Origin: Mucilaginibacter agri
GTDB taxonomy: Bacteria > Bacteroidota > Bacteroidia > Sphingobacteriales > Sphingobacteriaceae
Reading direction: 5' to 3'
DNA length: 64,000 bases
Assembly: GCF_009928685.1 (NCBI RefSeq)
Contig: NZ_WWEO01000045.1
Location: 620,001 to 684,000 of the forward strand
Part shown: one piece after another, positions 8,221 through 17,630 of the stretch
How positions within the stretch are numbered: position 1 is the first letter of the stretch
How the letters are laid out: the number at the start of each line of letters is the position of its first letter
The notes under the pieces: generated by a model
The model's input: only the letters and a program-made list of their open reading frames with translations
Databases searched by the model: none
Told to the model about the DNA's origin: nothing
Made by a program: the position numbers and the translations under genes

Positions 8221-9480
8221 ATGAATATTAAGTTTCGCTTAATAATGATGAATTTTATGCAATTTTTTGTTTGGGGATCGTGGTTGCTCACCATTGGCAA
8301 CTACTGGTTTTCAAATAATTTGGGCACGGGCACTCAGTTTGGCGCAATCTTTTCTACCATGGGCATTTCGGCTATTTTTATGCCTGCCCTAACCGGTATT
8401 ATCGCCGATAAATATATAAACGCCGAAAAACTATACGGGATCTGCCATATTTTGGGCGGCTTAGTTTTGTGCAGCCTTCCGCTGGTTAAAGATCCAGTAA
8501 TATTCTTTTGGGTAATGTTATTAAACATGGTATTTTACATGCCTACCCTGTCGTTATCCATTACTGTAGCTTATTCGGCTTTAAAAAACGCTGGCGAGGA
8601 TGTTGTAAAGGTTTATCCTCCTATCCGCACATGGGGTACTGTGGGCTTTATAGTTGCTTTGTGGACTGTTACGCTTACCAATAACGAAACATCATCAAAC
8701 CAATTCTATATTGCCGCTGGGGTGGCATTTATATTAGGGTTATATGCATTCAGTTTGCCCAAATGCCCTCCTTTATTAAATAATGGCGGCGAAAAGACAC
8801 TTGCCGACCGTTTAGGCTTAAAAGCATTTACGCTGTTCAAAACGCCTAAGTTTGCCATATTCTTCGCCTTCTCTATGTTGTTAGGCGCTGCTTTGCAACT
8901 TACAAATGCTTATGGCGACGCGTACATTGGCGAGTTTAAAAACATTCCGGCTTATCAGGCTACGTTTGCGGTGAAACACCCGGCGTTTATCATGTCGATA
9001 TCGCAAATGTCGGAAACCTTATTTATCCTCACCATTCCATTCTTTTTGCGCAAGTTCGGCATCAAAAATGTTATGTTATTTAGCATGCTGGCATGGGTTT
9101 TGCGTTTTGGTCTGTTTGCATTTGGTAACCCTGCCGACGGTTTGTGGATGATCATCCTTTCCTGCATTGTGTACGGTATGGCGTTCGACTTCTTTAACAT
9201 CTCAGGATCTTTATTCGTAGAAACCCAAACCACGCCTGAAATACGCGGTAGTGCACAAGGGTTATTTATGATGATGGTAAACGGCTTTGGTGCCCTATTT
9301 GGCAGTTTAGCGAGTGGCGTTATTATCGATAAATTCTTTACCCTTGCCGACCATAGCCGCAACTGGCACGGCATATGGCTTACCTTTGCTGCTTATGCAT
9401 TGGTTATTGCAGTTATCTTCCCATTTGTGTTTAGATACAAGCACAATGCGGCATTAAAACACGCGATAGCTCACGCTTAA
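8221..9480 (+). CDS. MFS nucleoside:H+ symporter (NupG/XapB-like family)
   Basis: A 419-residue inner-membrane protein with about twelve hydrophobic segments. The N-terminus (RLIMMNFMQFFVWGSWLLTI, then NYWF and GAIFSTMGISAIFMPALTGI) and IADKYINAEKLYGICHILGG match the Nuc_H_symport subfamily of the major facilitator superfamily, which imports nucleosides with protons. Other family features are PPIRTWGTVGFI and, near the C-terminus, RGSAQGLFMMMVNGFGALFG. No purine or pyrimidine salvage gene is adjacent, so the substrate is inferred from family only. The gene stands alone, preceded by the composite repeat. Confidence 0.87.
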   Translation: MNIKFRLIMMNFMQFFVWGSWLLTIGNYWFSNNLGTGTQFGAIFSTMGISAIFMPALTGIIADKYINAEKLYGICHILGGLVLCSLPLVKDPVIFFWVMLLNMVFYMPTLSLSITVAYSALKNAGEDVVKVYPPIRTWGTVGFIVALWTVTLTNNETSSNQFYIAAGVAFILGLYAFSLPKCPPLLNNGGEKTLADRLGLKAFTLFKTPKFAIFFAFSMLLGAALQLTNAYGDAYIGEFKNIPAYQATFAVKHPAFIMSISQMSETLFILTIPFFLRKFGIKNVMLFSMLAWVLRFGLFAFGNPADGLWMIILSCIVYGMAFDFFNISGSLFVETQTTPEIRGSAQGLFMMMVNGFGALFGSLASGVIIDKFFTLADHSRNWHGIWLTFAAYALVIAVIFPFVFRYKHNAALKHAIAHA

Positions 9481-9620
9481 TAGCCGCCGATTGCGATAGT
9501 GATAATAATTGCGGCAGAATTGCATTAAAAGTGGCAATTTTCCTATTTTAGGGCAACAAATTCTTTATCAACTTAAACATGCCTTATCCCATTTACAACG
9601 GTGGGAAGTAATTTGACCGA

Positions 9621-10865
9621 ATGAAAAAACATTATCGCCATGAAAACGACTGCCTCAATTGCGGAACCGTATTAGAGGGCAAATTTTGTCATCACTGTGG
9701 CCAGGAAAATTTGCAGATCAAGGAGAACTTCGGTCATTTGATGAACCACGCTGTTAGCGATTATTTTCACTTCGACCACCAATTCTTTCATACCCTAAAA
9801 CCCCTGCTTTTAGAACCCGGAAAGCTAACCAGCGAGTATATGGCCGGCAGGCGTGTGCAATACCTGCACCCTATAAAAATGTACATTTTTATAAGCCTTA
9901 TTTTCTTTATTCTATTTTTTAAGCATAGCAATAGTGAGGATGAATCTGATGGTAAAAAGCATGCCGATAGAGAGGCAATTGCCAAGGTAAAAAAGGACAT
10001 GGAGAACGACAAATCCATGAATCCTTTACAAAAAAAGATAATGGAAGGCGTTGTGGAAAACGCTCAAAATGTTTCTGTTGATACTACAGACGACACTACT
10101 AACAAAGGTGGATTTCATTTAACCGTAGATAAAAATGCTTTAGCTGGCGGTAGTAATAATGTTAAGATAACCACAACAAAATCCAAAGATTCTACGCACT
10201 CAAAGCATAATTGGCATTCAGCCAAAGTAAACAAAGTTGTTGTTACTGGGACTGCCTCTAAGGACACGGATGATAAGGATGACGAGGATGACGACACTAG
10301 TGATGGCTCGTTTACATCGCGCATGTTAAAAGACAGCAAAGACTCAACCTACGCAGCTTATTTAAACTCGCAGAAAAGCATGCCGGCTGATGCAAGGGAT
10401 AACTTTTTTGAGCGCATGTTTGAAATGAAACGCTTTGCCTACAAAAAGTATGGCGATCGCGCGAAGGAGGTTTTCCTGGAAGATTTTAAGCACAATGTAC
10501 CCAAAATGATGTTTGTGCTACTGCCGCTGTTCGCGGTGATATTAAGGTTTGCATTCTGGAAGAACAAGAAGTTTTATGTAGAACACCTCATCTTTTCGTT
10601 TCACTTGCATTGTTTCCTGTTCTTGTTTCTTACCATTATTATGTTGTTGATGATGCTACCCCTATCATCTACGCTGAAAGGCTGGATTGATTTTGCCGCA
10701 ACTATGGGCGTTATCATATACATTTATAAATCGCTAAGAGCAGTTTATCACCGCAGCCGCTGGCGTACAATCAGTAAAATGATCGGGATGTCTTTCGCAT
10801 ACACGTTTGTATTTTCGTTTTGTATGCTGATACTGGTAATGATCACAGCAGTAACAGCCGTGTAA
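9621..10865 (+). CDS. DUF3667 membrane protein with N-terminal zinc ribbon
   Basis: A 414-residue protein. Four cysteines near the start (C11-x2-C14-x8-C23-x2-C26, DCLNCGTVLEGKFCHHCGQ) form a zinc-ribbon signature that, with LLLEPGKLTSEYMAGRRVQY, defines the DUF3667 family. A first membrane segment follows (about residues 90-103). A long charged, Asp/Lys/Ser/Thr-rich loop (about 105-250, with KDTDDKDDEDDD) and three or four further hydrophobic segments close the protein. The function of the family is unknown. A terminator follows, so it is monocistronic. Confidence 0.8.
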   Translation: MKKHYRHENDCLNCGTVLEGKFCHHCGQENLQIKENFGHLMNHAVSDYFHFDHQFFHTLKPLLLEPGKLTSEYMAGRRVQYLHPIKMYIFISLIFFILFFKHSNSEDESDGKKHADREAIAKVKKDMENDKSMNPLQKKIMEGVVENAQNVSVDTTDDTTNKGGFHLTVDKNALAGGSNNVKITTTKSKDSTHSKHNWHSAKVNKVVVTGTASKDTDDKDDEDDDTSDGSFTSRMLKDSKDSTYAAYLNSQKSMPADARDNFFERMFEMKRFAYKKYGDRAKEVFLEDFKHNVPKMMFVLLPLFAVILRFAFWKNKKFYVEHLIFSFHLHCFLFLFLTIIMLLMMLPLSSTLKGWIDFAATMGVIIYIYKSLRAVYHRSRWRTISKMIGMSFAYTFVFSFCMLILVMITAVTAV

Positions 10866-10910
10866 GAGAGAGCCTGGAATCAGAAATCAAGACATAATTT
10901 TATTGAAATG

Positions 10911-10950
10911 AAGGATCAAGGACAGGCTAGTCTTTGATCCTTTATTTTTT
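10911..10950 (+). terminator. Rho-independent terminator after the DUF3667 gene
   Basis: AAGGATCAA pairs with TTGATCCTT across a 14-base loop and is followed by a T-rich run. Confidence 0.7.
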
Positions 10951-11259
10951 AAATACTTATCTTTCTTCCTTGCCCATCTTGTCCTTCTTCGGCAAATAAA
11001 AAATTGCAAAGTAACGCAATTACAGTGTAACATCTGCTGGAAGTGTTTTGACAGCGAAAAAGACTTAAAAGTTAGCAAAAGTGGAACATCCGCATTTTGG
11101 AATCAGTAAAAATATAATTGATAACCACCTAACTTTTAACCTATTATTCAAAATCATTTAAAGTAAAAAGGACTTTTAAGTAGGAACACAGTGGTGCATG
11201 TGGAACTTTGCACCACGCACCACTACGCGGCGCAAAATTGACTGATCCTTACAAAAATA
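10951..11259. other. Gene-free spacer with one hairpin
   Basis: No supported gene is seen here. An 8-bp inverted repeat, GTGGTGCA (11191-11198) with TGCACCAC (11209-11216), followed by a further CACCAC, is the only clear structure. The rest is AT-rich spacer between two converging transcription units. Confidence 0.5.
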
Positions 11260-11260
11260 A

Positions 11261-11290
11261 AAAAGCTACCTGGATTCCAGGTAGCCTTTT
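11261..11290 (-). terminator. Terminator of the GH9-GH3 operon
   Basis: GCTACCTGG (11265-11273) pairs with CCAGGTAGC (11277-11285). In minus-strand reading the stem is followed by a run of Ts (the A-rich stretch 11252-11264). Confidence 0.85.
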
Positions 11291-11316
11291 ACTTTTAATT
11301 TAATTGATCTGTTTAT

Positions 11317-13596
11317 CTATAATTTTCCTGTACGCGCAGCCTGAACTTTGGTTGATAAGTAGTTGAAATTTTGTGTCTGGTCGCCCAACTGAATTTTAAA
11401 CTCGCCCGGTTCGGTTACCGATTTGCTCTGATCGTTAATAAACGAAAGATCGGCTGGTGTGATGTTAAAGCTTACGGTTTTGGTTTCGCCGGCTTTAAGG
11501 TCTATCTTATCGAAACCACGTAAACGTTTAGTATCGGGCGCTATGCTGGCATACAAATCGCTTATGTACAACAACACCGACTCTTTACCCTGGCGCTGGC
11601 CGCTGTTGGTTACGTCTACCGAAATCTTTAAGGTTTGACCGTCTTTCAAATCAGCGTTGCTTAAATGCAGGTTACTGTAGCGGAATGAGGTATAGCTTAA
11701 ACCATAGCCAAACTCATATAAAGGGTTGTATCCATGGCTATCGTCTGAGTTACCATTTTCGAGATTTTTGCGATAATAGTTAACCAAAGCATTGGCGTAA
11801 CGCGGGTAGGTAACCGGTAACTTACCAGATGGGTTCACATCGCCAAATAAAATGTCTGCCAGAGCGTCGCCGCCCTCATTACCCGATAGGTAGGTCATCA
11901 CCGTAGCCGCTGCCATGTTATCAGCCTTAGTCACAATGCGCGGACGACCTTCTGCTAGTACCAATATTACCGGTTTACCGGTTTTGGCTAATTCTTCAGC
12001 TAATTTAAACTGTGCATCCGGCAGGTTCAGATCGTCTATATTGCCCACGTTCTCGGTGTACGATAGTTCGCCAAGGCAAAGCACGATAGCGTCGGCTTTT
12101 TTGGCAGCTTTAACGGCATCATCTACGTTGGCCAAGCTATCAAATTTGGCGCCCTCCTCATATGTTACATTGTCCTTACCAATCTTCTGCTGAATAGCCT
12201 CAAGGATAGTGTTCTTGGCTGCCGCAAACTTATCTGTTTGCTCACCTTGCCAGGTATAACTCCAGCCACCGTTTAATGAGCGCATGGTATTAGCCGTTGG
12301 GCCGGTTACCAAAACTTTCATTTCCTTTTTAAGCGGTAGTACATTGTTGTTGTTCTTCAACAGGGTGATGGCTTCGCGAGCAGCCTGCACACTCGCTGCG
12401 CGAAATTCCTCAGATCCAAATTTTGGATAATCTGACGGGTTACCAACAGGGCGCTCAAATAAGCCCAACTCATATTTCACCTTCAAAATGCGGTGTACCG
12501 CTTCGTTGATACGCCACATAGGCACTTTGCCTTCATGTACTAGCTGTACCAGGTAATCAAAAAAGGTATATTCGTAAGGCACCATGCTCATATCCACACC
12601 CGCGTTAACGGCCAGCATCACTGCTTCTTTCTGAGAAGCCGCCACGTGGTGACGGGTGTACAAGTACTGGATATCGCGCCAGTCGGTTACCGCAATGCCG
12701 TCGAACTTCAATTCGCCACGCAATACATCTGTTAACATGTATTTGCTGCTGTGGATTGGCACGCCATTTATCTCGCCCGAATTGATCATCAGGGTCTTCG
12801 CTCCTGCCTTAACTGCATCGGCAAATGATGGTAAAAAATACTCGCGCATGTAACGGTCGGGTATCCAGGCAGGGGTACGATCTTTACCACTCAGAGGCGC
12901 ACTGTAGCCTAAATAATGTTTCATGCAGGCTGCGACGTGATATTTGTCGCCCACATTGTTACCCTGATAACCTTTTATAATAGCCGCACCCATTGTTTTA
13001 ACTACATAAGGATCTTCACCAAAGGTTTCGTAGATACGTGGCCATAACGGATTCTTTCCTAAATCCAGCACCGGCGAATAATTCCATGGGATATAACTTG
13101 CGCGGGTTTCATAAGCAGTTATTTCACCTGCTTTGTGTGCAAGGTCTTTATTAAATGTCGCAGCCATGGCTATTTCCTGTGGAAAAAGCGTACTGCCAAC
13201 CGTATAAGTAACACCATGTATCGCATCGATACCATAAATAACCGGAATTTTTAAACGGTCTTTAGCAGCAACAGTTTGGATGGTCGATATCACATCGTAC
13301 CAGTGCTGACGATCATAAGCTGTTCCGCTCACGTTTAATATAGAACCAACGTGGTATTTGGTGATAGCTTCATTTAATTTAGCATCGTCAAGTTGATGCG
13401 AGCTTGCACCTGTTTTGGACACTACATCGAGGGTTACTTCGGTCATTTGGCCTACTTTTTCTTCGAGCGTCATACTGGCAATCATGGCATCAACTTTTTT
13501 GTCGAGTGCGCTCGTTGTCGGAGCCTTTTTCGTTTGCGCCATCAGGCCTACAGAGCCGGCAAGCATAAGACTACAAATGGTTGTAAATCTTTTCAT
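11317..13596 (-). CDS. bglX: Periplasmic beta-glucosidase, GH3 family (BglX-like)
   Basis: Cleaves terminal beta-linked glucose from oligosaccharides. A signal peptide (MKRFTTICSLMLAGSVGLMA, cut before QTKK) sends it to the periplasm. The GH3 N-terminal barrel runs from about residue 35 (MIASMTLEEKVGQM), with YGIDAIHGVTY, ETFGEDPYVV and MKHYLGYSAP. The catalytic nucleophile is D305 in GIAVTDW. The C-terminal alpha/beta sandwich (ITLLKNNNNVLPLKK, LSGNEGGDALADILFGDVNP, SGKLPVTYPR) and a fibronectin-III-like domain (GYGLSYTSF, GKESVLLYISD, LRGFDKIDL) complete it. At 759 residues it has typical length. It lies 44 bp downstream of the GH9 gene, so endo-cleavage outside and final glucose release in the periplasm are probably coupled. 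Confidence 0.93.
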   Translation of the reverse strand: MKRFTTICSLMLAGSVGLMAQTKKAPTTSALDKKVDAMIASMTLEEKVGQMTEVTLDVVSKTGASSHQLDDAKLNEAITKYHVGSILNVSGTAYDRQHWYDVISTIQTVAAKDRLKIPVIYGIDAIHGVTYTVGSTLFPQEIAMAATFNKDLAHKAGEITAYETRASYIPWNYSPVLDLGKNPLWPRIYETFGEDPYVVKTMGAAIIKGYQGNNVGDKYHVAACMKHYLGYSAPLSGKDRTPAWIPDRYMREYFLPSFADAVKAGAKTLMINSGEINGVPIHSSKYMLTDVLRGELKFDGIAVTDWRDIQYLYTRHHVAASQKEAVMLAVNAGVDMSMVPYEYTFFDYLVQLVHEGKVPMWRINEAVHRILKVKYELGLFERPVGNPSDYPKFGSEEFRAASVQAAREAITLLKNNNNVLPLKKEMKVLVTGPTANTMRSLNGGWSYTWQGEQTDKFAAAKNTILEAIQQKIGKDNVTYEEGAKFDSLANVDDAVKAAKKADAIVLCLGELSYTENVGNIDDLNLPDAQFKLAEELAKTGKPVILVLAEGRPRIVTKADNMAAATVMTYLSGNEGGDALADILFGDVNPSGKLPVTYPRYANALVNYYRKNLENGNSDDSHGYNPLYEFGYGLSYTSFRYSNLHLSNADLKDGQTLKISVDVTNSGQRQGKESVLLYISDLYASIAPDTKRLRGFDKIDLKAGETKTVSFNITPADLSFINDQSKSVTEPGEFKIQLGDQTQNFNYLSTKVQAARTGKL

Positions 13597-13640
13597 GTGT
13601 GGTTTAATTGTGAGGTTATAAAGATTGTTGATTGAGTTTC

Positions 13641-15404
13641 TTATTTCTTCGTTCGTTTAGCGCCCGTTTCTATCGCTTGTAGGGCGTTGGCTAGATAAGC
13701 AAATGGCGCATTCCAATTAATAGCTATTTCGTTTACGGCATAAGCTCTATCGTCGTCTACAAAAGCTTCGTCTGGTACCGAAGATGGTGTGGGTATCTGA
13801 TCTTGCCGACCGGGATTAGGTCCACCTGATAGCAAGCCAGGCACCGGGTCAACTATGCCATCTGCAACCGAAGGCCTGTGGTGTGGATGCATCACAGGTT
13901 TATGCCCGAAGCCCGTTAAATAACAATATCCCGTTCCATTTCGCCCGAGTAAATAATCCATGTTGGCTGTGGCATTATCCAGGTAGATTTGTTCCCCGGT
14001 TAATTTATAAGCTAATAACATTGCTATGCCTTGATTTGCGGCTACCGAGCTGCTTCCCCATCCAAAGTTTTTGGGTGATTTATTCATTACAGTTTGATAC
14101 GCGTTTTTATCGGCGTCCGCGACTAGTACCGCAGCGAATTTTAAATAATCTGCACGCAATTGCGCCAATTGGCTAAACGATGTTTTTGAAACTTCGTTCG
14201 GATGTTTCAATATCGTGTAATAGCCTATTGTACGTACGTCTCCCCAAGTTGGTACCGTTATGTTATCAGTTAGCTTTACATACGGCACGTACCTATTATC
14301 TTGAGTAGTTACGAGTAATTCGGAAGCTGCCCATACAAATTCATCGTCCAGTTTTCTATCTCCATACCCCCCGGTTACTATCTGGGGCGAATAGATCTTA
14401 TTCATCGCATCCTGATCATAAATTATATCGGGATTTTTAACAGCCCAGTCCCATGCCTTTATAGATGCTTTACGACAGGAATCGGCCAACCCAGGTAATT
14501 GCGTAGGGAATTTTGCGAAGATGCGACTAGCCTGTGCCATAACTGCAGCAAAATCGAGTGTTGCTGCTGTGCCCTTTTGTACAACGTAACGGGGTTTAGT
14601 GGCGGCATCGGGCATAATCATACCATCAAATGCAGGATTCGTTAATTTGTGATAAACCCCACCGTCAGCAGAATCTTGCATGGTAAGCATCCAGCGCAGG
14701 TTCCAAAGCACTTCATCCAAAACGTCAGGAAGCTGGTTATTACTCTCCGGAATATTGAGTTTAGCAGATTGCATATATGTTGGAAAGTCTTCATACAAGG
14801 ATAAAAGCGTTCCGGTAGATATTCCGCTATTTACTATGTATTTGTTATAATCGCCGGCATCGTACCAGCCGCGCGGCGAACTTATTACCGTGCCTTCAGG
14901 CCTGCCCGGACTAACTGCGGAGGCGTGGATCAAAACCTTGTCATCGGGATGACCTTCTGCCCTGCTCCATTTGCCCGCATACTTCTTATCTAATGCAGTA
15001 GAAGCACGAATATAGTAGAAACCTTTAAGTGAAGCATCAGCTACGCTTTTAAGGGCATTATTGTTAATAGTAAAAGAATAAGATCGATCTCCGGCGGGAG
15101 AAACGAGCGTGTAAGTGCCCGGAGTTTTAAATGAGGAAAAATCGGCGATCCCTGTATACCGTCCGTTAAACGCAGGATTGTTAGATTTAACTATTACTCC
15201 CGAGTATACCTTTAGGCCTGATGAGTTTTTTATGAAAAAAGATCCTTTATCAGCATTAAGAATAATTGCCTTTTTGAGTGAATTGGGATAAAATCCGATC
15301 TGGTTAAGCCTGATACTATCGACCTGTTGACTGTATGCATTGGTATATTGCAGAAAGCAAAATACGCAAGCTGTTATAAACAAAGTTTTGCCTGTTATTT
15401 TCAT
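13641..15404 (-). CDS. GH9 family glycoside hydrolase (endoglucanase/exo-beta-glucosaminidase class)
   Basis: An inverting beta-1,4-glucan hydrolase, exported. I start at the ATG at 15404 (587 residues); its signal peptide begins MKITGKTLFITACVFCFLQY. An N-terminal CelD-like immunoglobulin domain (about residues 27-115: RLNQIGFYPNSLKKAII, YSGVIVKS, GTYTLVSPAGDRSYSF) precedes the (alpha/alpha)6 barrel. Catalytic signatures: GWYDAGDYNKYIVNSG (the two Asp of DAGD), LLGRNGTGYCYLTGFGHKPV with following HHRPS, and the closing DDRAYAVNEIAINWNAPFAY, which holds the general-acid Glu. Same operon as the GH3 gene. Substrates other than cellulose, such as mixed-linkage glucan or chitosan oligomers, are possible. 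Confidence 0.88.
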   Translation of the reverse strand: MKITGKTLFITACVFCFLQYTNAYSQQVDSIRLNQIGFYPNSLKKAIILNADKGSFFIKNSSGLKVYSGVIVKSNNPAFNGRYTGIADFSSFKTPGTYTLVSPAGDRSYSFTINNNALKSVADASLKGFYYIRASTALDKKYAGKWSRAEGHPDDKVLIHASAVSPGRPEGTVISSPRGWYDAGDYNKYIVNSGISTGTLLSLYEDFPTYMQSAKLNIPESNNQLPDVLDEVLWNLRWMLTMQDSADGGVYHKLTNPAFDGMIMPDAATKPRYVVQKGTAATLDFAAVMAQASRIFAKFPTQLPGLADSCRKASIKAWDWAVKNPDIIYDQDAMNKIYSPQIVTGGYGDRKLDDEFVWAASELLVTTQDNRYVPYVKLTDNITVPTWGDVRTIGYYTILKHPNEVSKTSFSQLAQLRADYLKFAAVLVADADKNAYQTVMNKSPKNFGWGSSSVAANQGIAMLLAYKLTGEQIYLDNATANMDYLLGRNGTGYCYLTGFGHKPVMHPHHRPSVADGIVDPVPGLLSGGPNPGRQDQIPTPSSVPDEAFVDDDRAYAVNEIAINWNAPFAYLANALQAIETGAKRTKK

Positions 15405-15436
15405 TCGACTATTGCAATTAAGCTTGCTGAGCAACA

Positions 15437-15485
15437 ACACTATATTTATCAGAACCGGGGTTTAATTGGCTGATAAATATAGTGT
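15437..15485 (-). promoter_or_regulatory. Perfect 16-bp inverted repeat in the GH9-GH3 leader
   Basis: ACACTATATTTATCAG (15437-15452) and CTGATAAATATAGTGT (15470-15485) are perfect inverse copies around a 17-base spacer containing ACCGGGG. It starts 33 bp upstream of the GH9 ATG and lies inside the probable transcript, so it may be an operator or an mRNA hairpin. No T-run follows it in the reading direction, so it is not an ordinary terminator. Confidence 0.65.
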
Positions 15486-15504
15486 AATTACTACAACAAG
15501 TACA

Positions 15505-15538
15505 ATAGCACAAATGTAAACTAGCATAGCACAAATGT
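15505..15538 (-). promoter_or_regulatory. Candidate GH9 promoter with 21-bp-spaced direct repeat
   Basis: ATAGCACAAATGT occurs at 15505-15517 and again at 15526-15538, exactly 21 bp (two helical turns) apart. On the minus strand the first copy overlaps TACATTTG (15518-15511), an exact TAnnTTTG -7 box. No clear TTG sits 19 bases further upstream. The arrangement suggests tandem binding sites over a promoter. Confidence 0.5.
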
Positions 15539-15559
15539 TTTATGTACTATGTTATGGTG

Positions 15560-16171
15560 CTATAAACCGAATAAACGATAAGCTACGGTAAGGTTAAACA
15601 TATTGATTTTAGCGTGAGCGTTATCAGCATAATTATCCACCTTGTTTAGGCCCAACTCGTAGCGGAAATCAAAAGAAATACTGCGGATATCTAAGCCTGC
15701 ACCAAATTGCCATGCATAGTTTTGGTTTTTATAATGCAAATTATAAACATCATTTGTGATAACTCCGGATATGTCCTGAGTTTTATCAATCGCGAAAGAT
15801 ACCAGCGGCCCGGTGTTAAAGCGTACGCCCAATGGCCCTGCACCTATGCGTGTACCAACTAATAGTGGCACATCAATACTTTTAAATTCAGCCTTGTTTT
15901 GAACTGCGCCTTCGGTGAAAGTTACGTTTTTGCTTGTGTAGTAAAGTTCGGGCTGAAAATGGATTCCTGCGCCGCCAACTCTAGCCCAAACGCCGCCTAA
16001 AAATCCGGCACGGTTGTCAGTATTTAAATTATTAAATACATTGCCCGAGGTTGAGATGTTAGAAAGGTTAACCCCTCCTTTTATACCGAACTGAAACGTA
16101 GGTAGCAACTGGGCTGTAGCGCCGGTTACCATAAAAGTAACTGCAATGAGTAGTAGAGTGATCTTTTTCAT
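15560..16171 (-). CDS. Outer-membrane beta-barrel protein
   Basis: A 203-residue exported protein of the porin-like OMP beta-barrel family (PorT/OMP_b-brl_2 type). I start at the ATG at 16171, where a clear signal peptide begins (MKKITLLLIAVTFMVTGATA, cut before QLLP). The 26 residues in frame upstream are discarded. The mature part shows alternating amphipathic strands (FQFGIKGGVNLSNI, AGFLGGVWARVGG, IHFQPELYYTSKNVTF, AWQFGAGLDI, ISFDFRYELGLNKVDNY) and ends in an aromatic-poor RLFGL. A terminator after the TolC gene suggests it is transcribed apart from the export operon just upstream. Function is not known. Confidence 0.8.
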   Translation of the reverse strand: MKKITLLLIAVTFMVTGATAQLLPTFQFGIKGGVNLSNISTSGNVFNNLNTDNRAGFLGGVWARVGGAGIHFQPELYYTSKNVTFTEGAVQNKAEFKSIDVPLLVGTRIGAGPLGVRFNTGPLVSFAIDKTQDISGVITNDVYNLHYKNQNYAWQFGAGLDIRSISFDFRYELGLNKVDNYADNAHAKINMFNLTVAYRLFGL

Positions 16172-16235
16172 AATGATAATGTAGTGTTGATTATAACAGC
16201 TTTGTTTGCTTTTTGTGCGCAAATATATCATAACT

Positions 16236-16260
16236 AAAAAGCCGGACATATTGCCCGGCT
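16236..16260 (-). terminator. Terminator after tolC-like gene
   Basis: AGCCGG pairs with CCGGCT across a 9-base loop. On the minus strand the stem is followed by TTTTT. Confidence 0.65.
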
Positions 16261-16294
16261 AATAAATTGTGTTGTTTTAGATTTAAATATCGGA

Positions 16295-17623
16295 TTACAG
16301 CGCTAATTTTCCCTGGTAATAGTCTAATATTTTTACGCGGATAAAATAGTCGTACCGGGCGCCAATAAGGCTGAGTTTTGCCCGGTCGATATTACCTTTC
16401 ACCGTAATAAAATCCACTGAGGTTATTACTCCGGCGTTAAATTTTGTTTCTGCCACGCGGAACGATTCCGAGTAAGCATCCACCTGGTCGGTAAGTGTTT
16501 GATAACGCTCATATGCCGATCTCATGTTGATATACGCCTGATCGACATTCTTTTTTAACTGTATCTTGGTGGTTTCGGTGGTATATTGAGCCTCCAGCCT
16601 ATCGATCTTAGCTAACGACACATTATTGCGGGTTTTAAAATTACCAAGAATAGGCAAATGTAACCCAACGCTGAAACCATAGCTATAATTATTATTAATC
16701 TGCGTATGATATCGGGTGCTATCGAAACTTGAGTAGTTACTTGCCAAGCCGCCTTGCAACACAATAGATGGATAATACAAGCCCTTTGAGGCTGAAACAG
16801 CTTTCTCTGCGCTTTTGAGGCGAAGGTCCGCAGCTTTAACCAACGGCAAGCCTGTTAGCGCATTGGCATAAACCTGGTCAACCGTTAAGCTATACTGGCC
16901 GGGAAGCAAATCGGCTGGCAAACGTTTTAGCTTTACGTCTTTATTGTAAGGCACATTCATTAACTGCATCAGGTTAAGTTTTGCAGCATATTTTGCGTTG
17001 TGGGCATCAATCAAAGATATTTTGTTGGTAGCCAACTGACCACGGACATCTGACAGATCAGATGGAGAAATGCTCCCTTCTTTGTTTAACACAGTTAACC
17101 TATCAACCTGTTGTTTAGATACCTCTATCTGGGTCTCCGTTTGCGACTCCTGATCTTCACTTTGCAGTACCTGCAGATAGGTTGTAATTACATTTAGGGT
17201 GATATCGTTTTTAGCCTGTTCAAAGTCCATTTTACCAGCCTGGTATGCCAGTGAGGTTTGCTTAATACTGTTCATCAGGTTTAACCCATTAAAAAGCACC
17301 ACGCTGCTGTTAAGTCCATACTGATCATAGGTGATCTGTTGGTTAACGTAAGTATAGGTAGTTGGATCCTGGCTACGACCATTGTTGATATTGCGCGATA
17401 CATCGCCACTCAAGGTTGGGATAAGGTTTTCACGAGCCTGATTCCAATAGATTCTATCGCGGTCCATTTGCAGTCCGCTTTTCTTTACATCGAGGTTGTT
17501 TCTTATAGCTATATCAATGCATTGTTGCAGGGTGTATACAGAGTCGGCCTCACCAACCTGGCTAAATGCCGGCACAGATGAGCATATTACCAATGCAGCA
17601 AATATGTATTTAACGTATTTCAT
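16295..17623 (-). CDS. TolC-family outer membrane efflux protein
   Basis: Outer-membrane channel of a tripartite exporter. I start at the ATG at 17623 (442 residues), with signal peptide MKYVKYIFAALVICSSVPAF. Two OEP repeats are visible. Each has a long alpha-helical hairpin (LQQCIDIAIRNNLDVKKSGL ... ITTYLQVLQSEDQESQTETQ; later LPLVKAADLRLKSAEKAVSA ... VDQAYINMRSAYERYQTLTD) and beta-barrel segments such as YSYGFSVGLHLPILGNFKTR. It follows the ATPase gene by 7 bases, so both are translated from one mRNA. With the adaptor at 31928-33181 and the permeases between, it would complete a MacAB-TolC-like machine. Confidence 0.88.
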   Translation of the reverse strand: MKYVKYIFAALVICSSVPAFSQVGEADSVYTLQQCIDIAIRNNLDVKKSGLQMDRDRIYWNQARENLIPTLSGDVSRNINNGRSQDPTTYTYVNQQITYDQYGLNSSVVLFNGLNLMNSIKQTSLAYQAGKMDFEQAKNDITLNVITTYLQVLQSEDQESQTETQIEVSKQQVDRLTVLNKEGSISPSDLSDVRGQLATNKISLIDAHNAKYAAKLNLMQLMNVPYNKDVKLKRLPADLLPGQYSLTVDQVYANALTGLPLVKAADLRLKSAEKAVSASKGLYYPSIVLQGGLASNYSSFDSTRYHTQINNNYSYGFSVGLHLPILGNFKTRNNVSLAKIDRLEAQYTTETTKIQLKKNVDQAYINMRSAYERYQTLTDQVDAYSESFRVAETKFNAGVITSVDFITVKGNIDRAKLSLIGARYDYFIRVKILDYYQGKLAL

Positions 17624-17630
17624 TTTAATA

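Noticed and set aside
10887..11078. 63-codon minus-strand ORF after the DUF3667 gene
   Set aside because: It overlaps the terminator hairpin, has no recognisable domain or start signal, and its composition looks like spacer.
11077..11216. Possible match of this spacer to 50389-50470 (shared AAAAGGACTT and AAAAGTGGA words)
   Set aside because: The words are short and in a different order, so I cannot call it a repeat family without a search.
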